From Candidatus Kaistella beijingensis (lineage in GTDB: Bacteria > Bacteroidota > Bacteroidia > Flavobacteriales > Weeksellaceae), in contig NZ_CP071953.1 in assembly GCF_020084865.1 (NCBI RefSeq), positions 1,612,001 to 1,676,000 on the forward strand: DNA of 64,000 bases, in the 5' to 3' direction. The position numbers were made by a program, and so were the translations under genes. This document shows positions 26,319 to 33,859 of the stretch, one piece after another. How positions within the stretch are numbered: the stretch's first letter is position 1; each line of letters starts with the position of its first letter. Under the pieces are notes generated by a model. It searched no databases. It was not told the origin of the DNA and saw only the letters and a program-made list of their open reading frames with translations.

Positions 26319-27857
26319 TTACTTATTCTCCGACAATCTCAAAATATCACCAAAAACTCCTCTCGCCGTCACTTTTGCGCCTGCTCCTGCTCCCATAATC
26401 ACGATTGGATTTTCGCCATAGCTTTCCGTGTAAATTTCAAAAATGGAATCGGAACCTTTCAGTTGACCAAGTGCGGAACTTGCGGGAACGGAAATCAATT
26501 TCACATCGAGTTCACCTTTTTCTTGGTGTAAATCTCCGTGAAGGTCTCCCACAAAACGAAGAACGTGATTTTCAGGTTGCTCTTTTTTTAGCTTTTCAAA
26601 AACTTCATCCAATTCATTTAATCTTGAAATAAATTCAGTTTTTTCAACATCTTGTAAGCTTTCAGGAACTAAATTTTGAACATCAATATCCTCAAATTCA
26701 TTGATTAAATCGAGTTCTCTTGCTAAAATCAACAATTTTCTTGCGACATCATTTCCCGATAAATCTTCGCGCGGATCAGGTTCGGTGAAACCTTTTTCCA
26801 TCGCTTCTTTTAAAATGGTTGAGAACTTATCGCTTCGAACCGAAAAATTATTGAATATATAACTCAATGAACCTGAAAAAACACCTTTAATTCTCGTAAT
26901 ATTTTCACCAGATAAATGTAAAAGCTTGATAGTGTCGATTAACGGCAAACCTGCTCCAACATTGGTTTCATAAAGATATTTCTTGTTTTTCTTATTTAAA
27001 ACATGTCGAAAATTACGGTATTCAGAAATGGGTAAAGTGTTGAAAATCTTGTTGGATGAAACCAAATCGAAACCGTTTTCTGCCAAAACAGAATAATTTT
27101 TCACAAAATCTTTACTGGCAGTATTATCAACAACAATCATATTTTCGAGTTGATTCTGTTGGGAGAAATTTATCAGTTCTTCAATATTTGAAGGTCTTTC
27201 TGCGGTGAGAACTTCGTCATTCCAATTTTTGGTAAAACCCGCTTTGTTCAACGCAATTTTTTTGGAATTGGCGACAGCGACAATTTTTAAATCTAATTTT
27301 TTGCGGTTTCTGATTTCTTCCGAACTTTCCAAAACCTGCTCTATCAAAGTTTTTCCAACATTTCCGTGTCCGATAATCGCCAAATGGACCGTTTTGGGTT
27401 TTGCAAATATTTCTGCTTCGATGATGTTTCTTGCTTTTTCATCCTGTGAAGAAGTCACCACGATATTTACTCGGTTTTCGCTTGCAACTTGATTCAGAAT
27501 TAATGGAAAAACATTGTTTCTGGCGAGTTCAGATAAAATCTTATTGAAATCTTTCGCCACAAAGCCAAGAACAGAAACATTATTAATACTGTAAATCTGA
27601 CTTACCTTCCCTGATTTTCTTTCCTTCTCAAACTCGTTAATCAGACAATTAACCGCATTTTCCGCATCAGTTTCATTCACCAAAACTGACAATCCATTTT
27701 CAATCGCCTGCTGAGAAATGACACCTACGCTGATTCTAGCAAATGTGAGCGCCTTGAAAATTCTGCCGTCAATTCCCACTTCGCCAAGAAAATCCTTGCC
27801 TTCGAATTTGATGATGGCTTTGTTTTTCAATAATTTTATTTCGTTTCTATTTTTCAT
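26319..27857 (-). CDS. Homoserine dehydrogenase with N-terminal tandem ACT region
   Basis: 512 residues. The C-terminal ~360 residues are homoserine dehydrogenase: HLAIIGHGNVGKTLIEQV (NAD(P) loop, ~160), VVDNTASKDFVKNY, ETNVGAGLPLIDTIKLL (~295), GVFSGSLSYIFN, TEPDPREDLSGNDVARKLLILARE (~348). The first ~145 residues look like the paired ACT regulatory domains that link kinase and dehydrogenase in ThrA (FKALTFARISVGVISQQAIENGLSVLVN). There is no aspartokinase catalytic domain. It makes homoserine from aspartate semialdehyde; ACT domains suggest feedback control. Two bases separate it from metX. Confidence 0.9.
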   Translation of the reverse strand: MKNRNEIKLLKNKAIIKFEGKDFLGEVGIDGRIFKALTFARISVGVISQQAIENGLSVLVNETDAENAVNCLINEFEKERKSGKVSQIYSINNVSVLGFVAKDFNKILSELARNNVFPLILNQVASENRVNIVVTSSQDEKARNIIEAEIFAKPKTVHLAIIGHGNVGKTLIEQVLESSEEIRNRKKLDLKIVAVANSKKIALNKAGFTKNWNDEVLTAERPSNIEELINFSQQNQLENMIVVDNTASKDFVKNYSVLAENGFDLVSSNKIFNTLPISEYRNFRHVLNKKNKKYLYETNVGAGLPLIDTIKLLHLSGENITRIKGVFSGSLSYIFNNFSVRSDKFSTILKEAMEKGFTEPDPREDLSGNDVARKLLILARELDLINEFEDIDVQNLVPESLQDVEKTEFISRLNELDEVFEKLKKEQPENHVLRFVGDLHGDLHQEKGELDVKLISVPASSALGQLKGSDSIFEIYTESYGENPIVIMGAGAGAKVTARGVFGDILRLSENK

Positions 27858-27859
27858 TT

Positions 27860-28804
27860 TTACGTTATTATTTTACCTAAAATTTCATTTAATTGTTCAT
27901 ATTCCATTAAAAAAGCATCGTGCCCATGAATGGAATAGATTTCATGGTAGAAAGCATTTGATTTGTTTTTTATTAAATTTTCATGGCACTTTTTTATTTC
28001 AAAAGCGGGGAAAAACAAATCAGAATCAACTGCAACTAAATGGATGTTTGCATTAATATTTTTTAGTTCTTCTTGAGGTGCATCAATGTTTATCAACAAA
28101 TGATTCATCAAATGATAAGCACTTAAACTAAATCTTTCGTTTAAAGATTTCCCATGAAAATTGAGCCAATCGTGTGATTTTAAAATTTCTCTTTCTTCAT
28201 CAATTTCATTCTTGAAACGAAGATTTAACGATTCGGGTGTTCTGTAACAAAGCATCGCATGAATTCGGGCTTTTTGAACTGGTTCTTCCTTTTGAGTCAG
28301 CAAAAATTTTTGAACTAAACATTGGGAATGAAGCCAATCCGAAGTCTTGTAATCGCAAGCAATTGGAATGAAGTTTTCCGTCAAATCACTTTGAACTGCC
28401 AACATTTCCCAACCAATTGCGCCTCCTAAAGAACCGCCGATAATGGTATGAAGTTTTTCAATTTTTAATAACTTTAACCCTTCCAAGAAAATTTTCGCAA
28501 TATCTTTAGACTTGAAATCCTCATAGTTTTCAAGCAAATTTCCATCAAAACCATTTCCCGGAATATTGAAACAGATGACTGTGAATTTGTTGGTATCAAT
28601 GGTTTTGTTTTCGCCAAGCAAGGTTTTCCACCATCCATTTTCGCCTGAAACATTGGAGTTTCCTGTTAAAGCGTGATTCACCAAAACAATCGGCGCAGAA
28701 AATAAATCCTGTCCGAAAACTTGATACGACAAGTGAATGTCAAGCGTTTTGCCTGAAATCAGTTCAAAATTATAAAGGGTGATATGTTGTAGCGAAGTTT
28801 TCAA
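27860..28804 (-). CDS. metX: Homoserine O-acetyltransferase
   Basis: 314 residues; starts with TTG at 28804, preceded in frame by a stop three codons upstream, so no ATG is available. AAAGGA lies a few bases before the start. Alpha/beta hydrolase fold: LVNHALTGNSNVSG (oxyanion region, ~42), nucleophile GGSLGG (serine ~137), and GHDAFLMEYEQL with the histidine (~297). It is shorter than typical MetX (~350-380). It activates homoserine for homocysteine synthesis and is the first gene behind the SAM riboswitch. Confidence 0.9.
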   Translation of the reverse strand: MKTSLQHITLYNFELISGKTLDIHLSYQVFGQDLFSAPIVLVNHALTGNSNVSGENGWWKTLLGENKTIDTNKFTVICFNIPGNGFDGNLLENYEDFKSKDIAKIFLEGLKLLKIEKLHTIIGGSLGGAIGWEMLAVQSDLTENFIPIACDYKTSDWLHSQCLVQKFLLTQKEEPVQKARIHAMLCYRTPESLNLRFKNEIDEEREILKSHDWLNFHGKSLNERFSLSAYHLMNHLLINIDAPQEELKNINANIHLVAVDSDLFFPAFEIKKCHENLIKNKSNAFYHEIYSIHGHDAFLMEYEQLNEILGKIIT

Positions 28805-28860
28805 TTTCCTTTAAAAATAAAAATTGAAAATGCTACCTAAAAGTGGTAAAAATAGTTCCT

Positions 28861-28961
28861 GTTATCTTCTTCGCCAAAGCGAATAGAATGTAGCACCTTC
28901 TTCGTTTCCGAAGGGTTGCCAAGGTTTCACAGAGTCTAGTCTCTCCACCTTTCTTGATAAC
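28861..28961 (-). ncRNA. SAM-I (S-box) riboswitch
   Basis: Read on the minus strand from 28961: GTTATCAAGAAAGGTGGAG is the start, followed by GGTGGAGAGACTAGACTC, GTGAAACCTTGGCAACC and AAGGTGCTACATTC, the conserved blocks of the S-box aptamer. The closing stem P1 pairs GTTATC (28961-28956) with GATAAC (28866-28861). It binds S-adenosylmethionine and turns down the methionine operon. Between aptamer and the metX start are 57 bases with a weak TACC/GGTA hairpin but no T-run, so the mechanism (transcription or translation) is not evident. Confidence 0.95.
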
Positions 28962-28993
28962 ATTTTCAATATGTAAATGAACAAATCTGACTG

Positions 28994-29023
28994 CAAATAT
29001 AGAACAAATTTCGAATTTCCCAA
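28994..29023 (-). promoter_or_regulatory. Consensus promoter of the methionine operon
   Basis: Minus strand: TTG (29023-29021), 19 bases, then TATATTTG (29001-28994). The transcript would begin about 25-30 bases ahead of the riboswitch. Confidence 0.75.
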
Positions 29024-29027
29024 TATT

Positions 29028-29055
29028 TTGAAAAAAATAATATTTCATACTTTCG
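29028..29055 (+). promoter_or_regulatory. Divergent promoter for the MGH1-like gene
   Basis: TTG (29028-29030), 17 bases, TACTTTCG (29048-29055; one mismatch to TAnnTTTG). It is back to back with the methionine promoter; the two -33 boxes are only four bases apart. Confidence 0.5.
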
Positions 29056-29074
29056 TATGAGAAAATCAAAAAAT

Positions 29075-31684
29075 ATGATGTCGGAAAAGGAAAGACTGCA
29101 CGATGAAAATTGGAAAAAATGGGGTCCTTATGTGAGCAACAGACAATGGGGAACGGTGCGAGAAGACTACAGCCACAACGGAAATGCATGGGGTTACACC
29201 ACTTATGACGAGGCAATGAGCAGAGCATATCGATGGAGTGAGGACGGAATTGCAGGAATTTGCGACAGTAAACAGCGACTTTGTTTTGCCTTTTCATTTT
29301 GGAATAAGAAGGACAAAATGATTAAGGAACGATTTTTCGGATTGAGCAATTATCAGGGAAATCATGGTGAAGATGTGAAGGAAATCTTTTATTATCTTGA
29401 TAATACGCCGTCGCATTCTTATATGAAGATGGTTTACAAATATCCGATTGAAGCGTTTCCTTATGATGAAATTATTCAGAAAAATACTGAAAGAAGCAAA
29501 TCAGAACCCGAATTTGAGATTGTAGATACGGGAATTTTTAACAACAATAATTACTTTGACATCTTCATCGAATACGCAAAAATCAACCACGATGATTTTC
29601 TAATTCGGGTAACTGCATTCAACAGAAGTAGTAAAAAAGCGTCTTTGGTGATTCTTCCAACGCTTTGGTTTAGAAATAATTGGAGATGGGGTTATGGAAC
29701 GTACATTCCAAAACTAAAATCTTCGGTGAACGGAATTATTGATATTGAACATGATTCCATTCCCATGAAAAAATTGTACGCAAGAAATCAAAATACTACC
29801 GCCCTATTCTGCAATAATGAAACGAATCCTCAAGTGATTCCGAATATTGAAACAGATGCAGAATATTATAAAGACGGCATCAATAATTTCTTGGTTAAAG
29901 ATGATGAAGACGCCATTAATCCTGAAAAATTCGGAACAAAAGCAAGTTTTTATATTGATGCGGAAATAGAGGCGGGTGAAAGTCAAATTTTTGATTTTAG
30001 GTTAAGTCCACACGAAATGCAAGATGCGTTTTTTGACTTCGACGAAATCTTCAGTTTAAGACAAAAAGAATCCGACGAATTCTATTCAGAAATTCAATGC
30101 GAAATCCAAGATGATGAAGAAAAAAACATTCAAAGACAGGCATTTGCAGGACTTTTATGGAATAAGCAATTCTACCACTATAATGTTTCAAAATGGTTGA
30201 AAGGCGACCCAAAATTTGTCGCTCCACGAAATTTCGACCATTACGTTCGAAATTCCGAGTGGGAACACATGCAGAACAAGGACATTATTTCTATGCCCGA
30301 CAAATGGGAATATCCGTGGTTTGCAACTTGGGATTTAGCTTTTCATTGTGTTCCTTTTGCACTGATTGATTCGGAATTTGCAAAACATCAATTGAAATTG
30401 TTGACAAAAGAGTGGTATATCCATCCGAACGGACAACTTCCTGCGTATGAATGGGATTTCAGCGACGTGAATCCGCCTGTTCATGCATGGTCAACTTTCC
30501 GAGTTTTTAAAATTGATGAAAAAATTAACGGAAAACCTGATATTCCTTTTTTAGAAAGCGTTTTTCAAAAACTATTACTCAATTTTACTTGGTGGGTAAA
30601 TAGAAAAGATAAAAACGGCAACAACGTTTTCGGTGGCGGATTTTTAGGATTGGATAACATAGGTGCTTTTGACCGAAATATGCAGTTCAAAAACGGCGAC
30701 CATTTGGAACAAGCCGATGGAACCAGTTGGATGGCAATGTTTGCTTTAAACATGATGCGGATTTCGATGGAATTGGCGCTTTACAATCCTGTTTACGAAG
30801 ATATGGCGATTAAATTTTTCGAGCATTATCTGTATATTGCAGAAGCCATGGAAAATATTGGGGAAACTAAAAACGGTTTATGGAACGAGGAAGACGGTTT
30901 TTTTTATGATTTGCTACAGTTAAACAATGGTGATTCTATTTCCTTAAAGTTAAGAAGTATCGTTGGTTTAATCCCCATGTTTGCTGTGGAAATTGTGGAA
31001 CACGAGATGTTGGAAAAACTTCCGAATTTCACCGCTAGAATGGAATGGATTCTGAAAAATAAACCTGAACTCGCCAATCTTGTTTCGCATTGGGAAGTGG
31101 AAGGAAAAGGCGGAAAACATTTGATGAGCGTTCTAAGAAAAACTCGTCTTACAAGGATTTTAAAGAGAATGAGTGATCCGAATGAATTTCTTTCCGATTA
31201 TGGAATTCGCTCTATGTCTAAAGTTTACGAAGACAAACCTTTCAAATTTTCTGTTGACGGGCAAGATTTTACCGTAAAATACACCCCTGCCGAAAGTGAC
31301 AGCCGAATGTTTGGCGGAAACAGCAATTGGCGCGGACCGATTTGGTTCCCGATTAATTTCCTTATTGTTGAAAGTCTGCAACGTTTCCATTATTATTATG
31401 GTGAAAGTCTGCAAATAGATTATCCGACAGGAAGTGGCGAAATAAGAAATCTCGAATTTGTTGCAGATGATTTGAGTTACCGATTACGTTCGATTTTCAT
31501 GAAGGACAAAGATGGAAACATGCCTTTTAATGGGGGAAATGAACTGTTGAACCATGATGAATTTTTTAAAAACTACATCATGTTTTACGAATATTTCAAC
31601 GGCGATACAGGAATGGGAATCGGTGCATCGCATCAATGTGGATGGACCGCAACGGTCGCAAAACTGATCCAGCCGAGAATGTGA
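29075..31684 (+). CDS. MGH1/GH63-like glycoside hydrolase
   Basis: About 869 residues from ATG 29075 (29078 equally possible); the ATG at 29057 overlaps the promoter. No signal peptide, so cytoplasmic. It begins KERLHDENWKKWGPYVSNRQWGTVREDYSHNGNAWGYTTYDEA and has an (alpha/alpha)6-barrel-like C-terminal part with EWDFSDVNPPVHAW (~460), NWRGPIWFPINFL (~760) and GASHQCGWTATV at the end. Related proteins are annotated as glucosidase or mannosylglycerate hydrolase-like (GH63 clan). The substrate is unknown; conserved D and E residues in DVNPP and the GGNSNWRGPIW region are candidate catalytic sites. Single-gene unit. Confidence 0.85.
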   Translation: MMSEKERLHDENWKKWGPYVSNRQWGTVREDYSHNGNAWGYTTYDEAMSRAYRWSEDGIAGICDSKQRLCFAFSFWNKKDKMIKERFFGLSNYQGNHGEDVKEIFYYLDNTPSHSYMKMVYKYPIEAFPYDEIIQKNTERSKSEPEFEIVDTGIFNNNNYFDIFIEYAKINHDDFLIRVTAFNRSSKKASLVILPTLWFRNNWRWGYGTYIPKLKSSVNGIIDIEHDSIPMKKLYARNQNTTALFCNNETNPQVIPNIETDAEYYKDGINNFLVKDDEDAINPEKFGTKASFYIDAEIEAGESQIFDFRLSPHEMQDAFFDFDEIFSLRQKESDEFYSEIQCEIQDDEEKNIQRQAFAGLLWNKQFYHYNVSKWLKGDPKFVAPRNFDHYVRNSEWEHMQNKDIISMPDKWEYPWFATWDLAFHCVPFALIDSEFAKHQLKLLTKEWYIHPNGQLPAYEWDFSDVNPPVHAWSTFRVFKIDEKINGKPDIPFLESVFQKLLLNFTWWVNRKDKNGNNVFGGGFLGLDNIGAFDRNMQFKNGDHLEQADGTSWMAMFALNMMRISMELALYNPVYEDMAIKFFEHYLYIAEAMENIGETKNGLWNEEDGFFYDLLQLNNGDSISLKLRSIVGLIPMFAVEIVEHEMLEKLPNFTARMEWILKNKPELANLVSHWEVEGKGGKHLMSVLRKTRLTRILKRMSDPNEFLSDYGIRSMSKVYEDKPFKFSVDGQDFTVKYTPAESDSRMFGGNSNWRGPIWFPINFLIVESLQRFHYYYGESLQIDYPTGSGEIRNLEFVADDLSYRLRSIFMKDKDGNMPFNGGNELLNHDEFFKNYIMFYEYFNGDTGMGIGASHQCGWTATVAKLIQPRM

Positions 31685-31706
31685 TAAATTAAAAAAATGA
31701 AACAAA

Positions 31707-31736
31707 AAAAAGCAACCGAAACCGATTGCTTTTTAA
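31707..31736. terminator. Bidirectional hairpin terminator
   Basis: AAAAAGCAA (31707-31715) pairs with TTGCTTTTT (31726-31734) around an 10-base loop, between the convergent MGH1-like and yajC genes. Confidence 0.8.
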
Positions 31737-31753
31737 AAGTATTTTAAAGGAAA

Positions 31754-32080
31754 TTATTTCTTGTCATCCGCGGAATCAGGGAATCTTTGCTGCGTGAATT
31801 CTCGAGAAATTGCCGCCTTTTCAAATTTCAATTTTCCGGAAAGGGTTTCAATCACTACTCCATCGTCTTGGATTTGTGCGATTCTTCCGTGCATTCCCGA
31901 AGTGGTCACCACTCTTGCTCCAACTTTAAGTGATTCCTGGAAGTTTTTTTCCTGCTTCGCTTTCTTCATTTGTGGACGGATCATCAGGAAATAAAATCCC
32001 ACGAACATTGCACCCATCATTAACATTGTCGGCAACATGGAATCTCCTGCAGGAGCTGCCTGTAAAAATATTGTAATCAT
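31754..32080 (-). CDS. yajC: Preprotein translocase subunit YajC
   Basis: 108 residues: one transmembrane helix (~15-37, LPTMLMMGAMFVGFYFLMIRPQ) with the hallmark FYFLMIRPQ(M)KK, then a small cytoplasmic domain (VGARVVTTSGMHGRIAQIQDDGVVIETLSG). It associates with SecDF in the inner membrane. Last gene of a minus-strand group nusB - DUF1573 - yajC. Confidence 0.95.
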   Translation of the reverse strand: MITIFLQAAPAGDSMLPTMLMMGAMFVGFYFLMIRPQMKKAKQEKNFQESLKVGARVVTTSGMHGRIAQIQDDGVVIETLSGKLKFEKAAISREFTQQRFPDSADDKK

Positions 32081-32154
32081 TTTTAACTTATTTTATTTAT
32101 TATCAGAGAATTTTTCTCCCTTTACGGAAGGGAAAAAAATTCGGTTTAAAATTA
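32081..32154. other. Spacer with long AT-rich hairpin
   Basis: GAATTTTTCTCCCTT pairs imperfectly with AAGGGAAAAAAATTC (about 32107-32141) between yajC and the DUF1573 gene. A like structure (GAAATTTTC...GAAAATTTC with CCCTC/GAGGG core) occurs at about 14135-14177. Could be a dispersed repeat or an attenuator; no clear terminator T-run. Confidence 0.35.
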
Positions 32155-32634
32155 CTAGTTTGGTTGAATATCGGCAGAAAAAGTCAACACAATCGGAGCT
32201 TTTTCCACGTTTGCATAAACTTCTGCCTGTTTGTTCACCAAGCCATCAAAATTGGTAGAGTCAAATTTCAAGGTGATTTTTCCTTTTTGTCCCGGAAGAA
32301 TCGGATCTTTTGTATAATCAGGAACCGTACAACCACATCCCGGTTTTACCTGGGAAATAATTAAAGGATTTGTTCCCGTGTTGGTTACTTCGTAAATATG
32401 TTCAACGTGGTCTCCTTTTTTCAATTTTCCAAAATCGAAGTTTGCTTCCGATAAAGCCAGAGTTGTCAATGGTTTAGATTGTGCTTCTTTTACTAATTCA
32501 TCTTGCGTTTGCACAACAGGAGCTTCAACCGCTTGTTGTTCCTCAACAATTAATTGGTCAGCTTTTTGGTCTTTTTTGCAGCTCGTTAAACTTAGTACTG
32601 CAATAAGTGGTAATACTTTAATTAAATTTTTCAT
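32155..32634 (-). CDS. DUF1573 lipoprotein
   Basis: 159 residues. Lipoprotein signal ending LSLTSCKK, a short charged linker, then a DUF1573 domain (~65-159) of Ig-like/MSP type: FDFGKLKKGDHVEHIYEVTNTGTNPLIISQVKPGCGCTVPDYTKDPILPGQKGKITLKFDS, including the conserved GCGCT. Function unknown; DUF1573 lipoproteins are abundant in Bacteroidota envelopes. Its start is one base past the nusB stop. Confidence 0.9.
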   Translation of the reverse strand: MKNLIKVLPLIAVLSLTSCKKDQKADQLIVEEQQAVEAPVVQTQDELVKEAQSKPLTTLALSEANFDFGKLKKGDHVEHIYEVTNTGTNPLIISQVKPGCGCTVPDYTKDPILPGQKGKITLKFDSTNFDGLVNKQAEVYANVEKAPIVLTFSADIQPN

Positions 32635-32635
32635 T

Positions 32636-33541
32636 TTAATTTCTGTTTATTTCTTTCGTGTATTTGTCTAAAATTCCGTTGATGAAAATGTTGGAACGGT
32701 CGGTAGAAAAAACCTTTGAAATCTCGATGTATTCATTGATGATCACTCTTCCCGGAGTTAATGGGAAATAGTCAATTTCAGAAATTGCTGCGATGAGGAT
32801 GATTTTATCCATCAAAGAAATTCGGTCCATGTCCCAATTTTCAAGTTTGTCTTCGAGTTTCTTTTCGCTTTCTTCCCAATGATTGAGGGTCTGTCTCAGA
32901 AGTTTTGCTGCAAATTCGCGGTCTTCATCATCTTTAATCATCCTAATTAAAGTGTGACTTGGTTCATCTTCCTTAAAATAGCCGATCGTCTTCTGAATCA
33001 TGGAGTTCGAGATGTGAAAATCATCTGCCCAACTCATTTCCTTTTCTTCCAAATGTTCGTGGAAATCCTCGTTTTCGGCAATATATCTCAAGAAAAGTTT
33101 GCCGATAAATTTTTGGTCTTCTTCAAAAGAATACCCATCTTCCTTCATGAAATCCTGATAACGTTTTCCGGCGGTCATTCGCTGAAAAGTCTTTACCAAT
33201 AAGTCATCGTGTTGGTCCCATTTCAATTCCTGATGTTTTGAGGTGAAGGAAAGTCTCTCCTCATTTTCCTCAATTTTATTGAGAATTTGGTTGTTGATGA
33301 ATTTTTGGTTGGGATTGATTTCGCTTTCGGTTTTCAGGTATTTGTTTTTACCGATTTCGATTTGTCTTTCCGCCAAGTTTTTTAGCGCGACCAAAAAATT
33401 CAGCTGATAAATGTAGAGGTGATAGATTTTCTCGATTTCGGAAAACATATTTTTTTCTAAAACATCAAACTTGATGGGATTTTGGTGATAAGAATACAGC
33501 GATTCTACAACTTTTTCGCGGATTTGTCTTCTTCCTAACAT
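32636..33541 (-). CDS. nusB: Transcription antitermination factor NusB, long form
   Basis: 301 residues from ATG 33541 (MLGRRQIREKVVESLYSY); a more upstream ATG would add 26 residues coded by a repeat. NusB is normally ~140 residues. Here the C-terminal ~150 residues carry the NusB helical core (LLRQTLNHWEESEKKLEDKLENWDMDRISLMDKIILIAAISEIDYFPLTPGRVIINEYIEISKVFSTDRSNIFINGILDKY), preceded by ~140 extra helical residues. With NusE it binds boxA RNA for rRNA antitermination. The long form is usual for Bacteroidota. A -7 box TATCTTTG lies at 33571-33564. Confidence 0.9.
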   Translation of the reverse strand: MLGRRQIREKVVESLYSYHQNPIKFDVLEKNMFSEIEKIYHLYIYQLNFLVALKNLAERQIEIGKNKYLKTESEINPNQKFINNQILNKIEENEERLSFTSKHQELKWDQHDDLLVKTFQRMTAGKRYQDFMKEDGYSFEEDQKFIGKLFLRYIAENEDFHEHLEEKEMSWADDFHISNSMIQKTIGYFKEDEPSHTLIRMIKDDEDREFAAKLLRQTLNHWEESEKKLEDKLENWDMDRISLMDKIILIAAISEIDYFPLTPGRVIINEYIEISKVFSTDRSNIFINGILDKYTKEINRN

Positions 33542-33563
33542 TTCAAAGAACTTTTTATGGGTG

Positions 33564-33571
33564 CAAAGATA
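33564..33571 (-). promoter_or_regulatory. -7 box (TATCTTTG) of nusB
   Basis: Minus-strand match to TAnnTTTG, 22 bases before the nusB ATG, which supports that start over one at 33619. No TTG at -33. Confidence 0.45.
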
Positions 33572-33580
33572 GGAAAAAGT

Positions 33581-33765
33581 TGGAAGATGGAAGATGGAGG
33601 CAGGAAGAAAGGGTTGCAATCTTTTGGGAGCTGTTTTTTAAAAGCAAAGACGCAAATAATCTGTCTCAAGAACTCAAAGCCGCTTCGCTTAGCTAAGTGA
33701 AACGCCTTTGCGCCCTTAAATTGCATTCTACAGTTTTAATAATTTTTGCGTCTTTCCGTTTAAGT
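33581..33765. repeat. Repeat-rich spacer between nusB and the ABC exporter
   Basis: This 318-base gap (33542-33859) holds no gene. It contains GGAAGATGGAAGATGGAGG direct repeats (33581-33603) and an inverted pair in which AAAGACGCAAATAAT (about 33646-33660) faces AATTTTTGCGTCTTT (about 33741-33754). The pair encloses CCGCTTCGCTTAGCTAAGTG. This looks like a dispersed, possibly MITE-like intergenic element, plus the exporter promoter at its right end. Confidence 0.5.
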
Positions 33766-33805
33766 TTTTATATTTAGATAAGAATTAAATCAAATTTCAT
33801 TTTCT

Positions 33806-33813
33806 TACTTTTG
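33806..33813 (+). promoter_or_regulatory. -7 box (TACTTTTG) of the ABC exporter gene
   Basis: Perfect TAnnTTTG, 46 bases before the ATG at 33860. No clear -33 TTG. Confidence 0.45.
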
Positions 33814-33859
33814 CAGTTCAAAACGCTGAACGCATATTGCGGAAAGCAGAAACCCATTT

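Noticed and set aside
28833..29297. 154-codon frame on the minus strand over the riboswitch
   Set aside because: It covers the structured S-box RNA and the antisense of the MGH1-like gene start, so it is not a coding region.
33542..33619. Longer NusB start at 33619
   Set aside because: The extra 26 residues are coded by the promoter box and repeat DNA; the -7 box at 33564-33571 lies within them.
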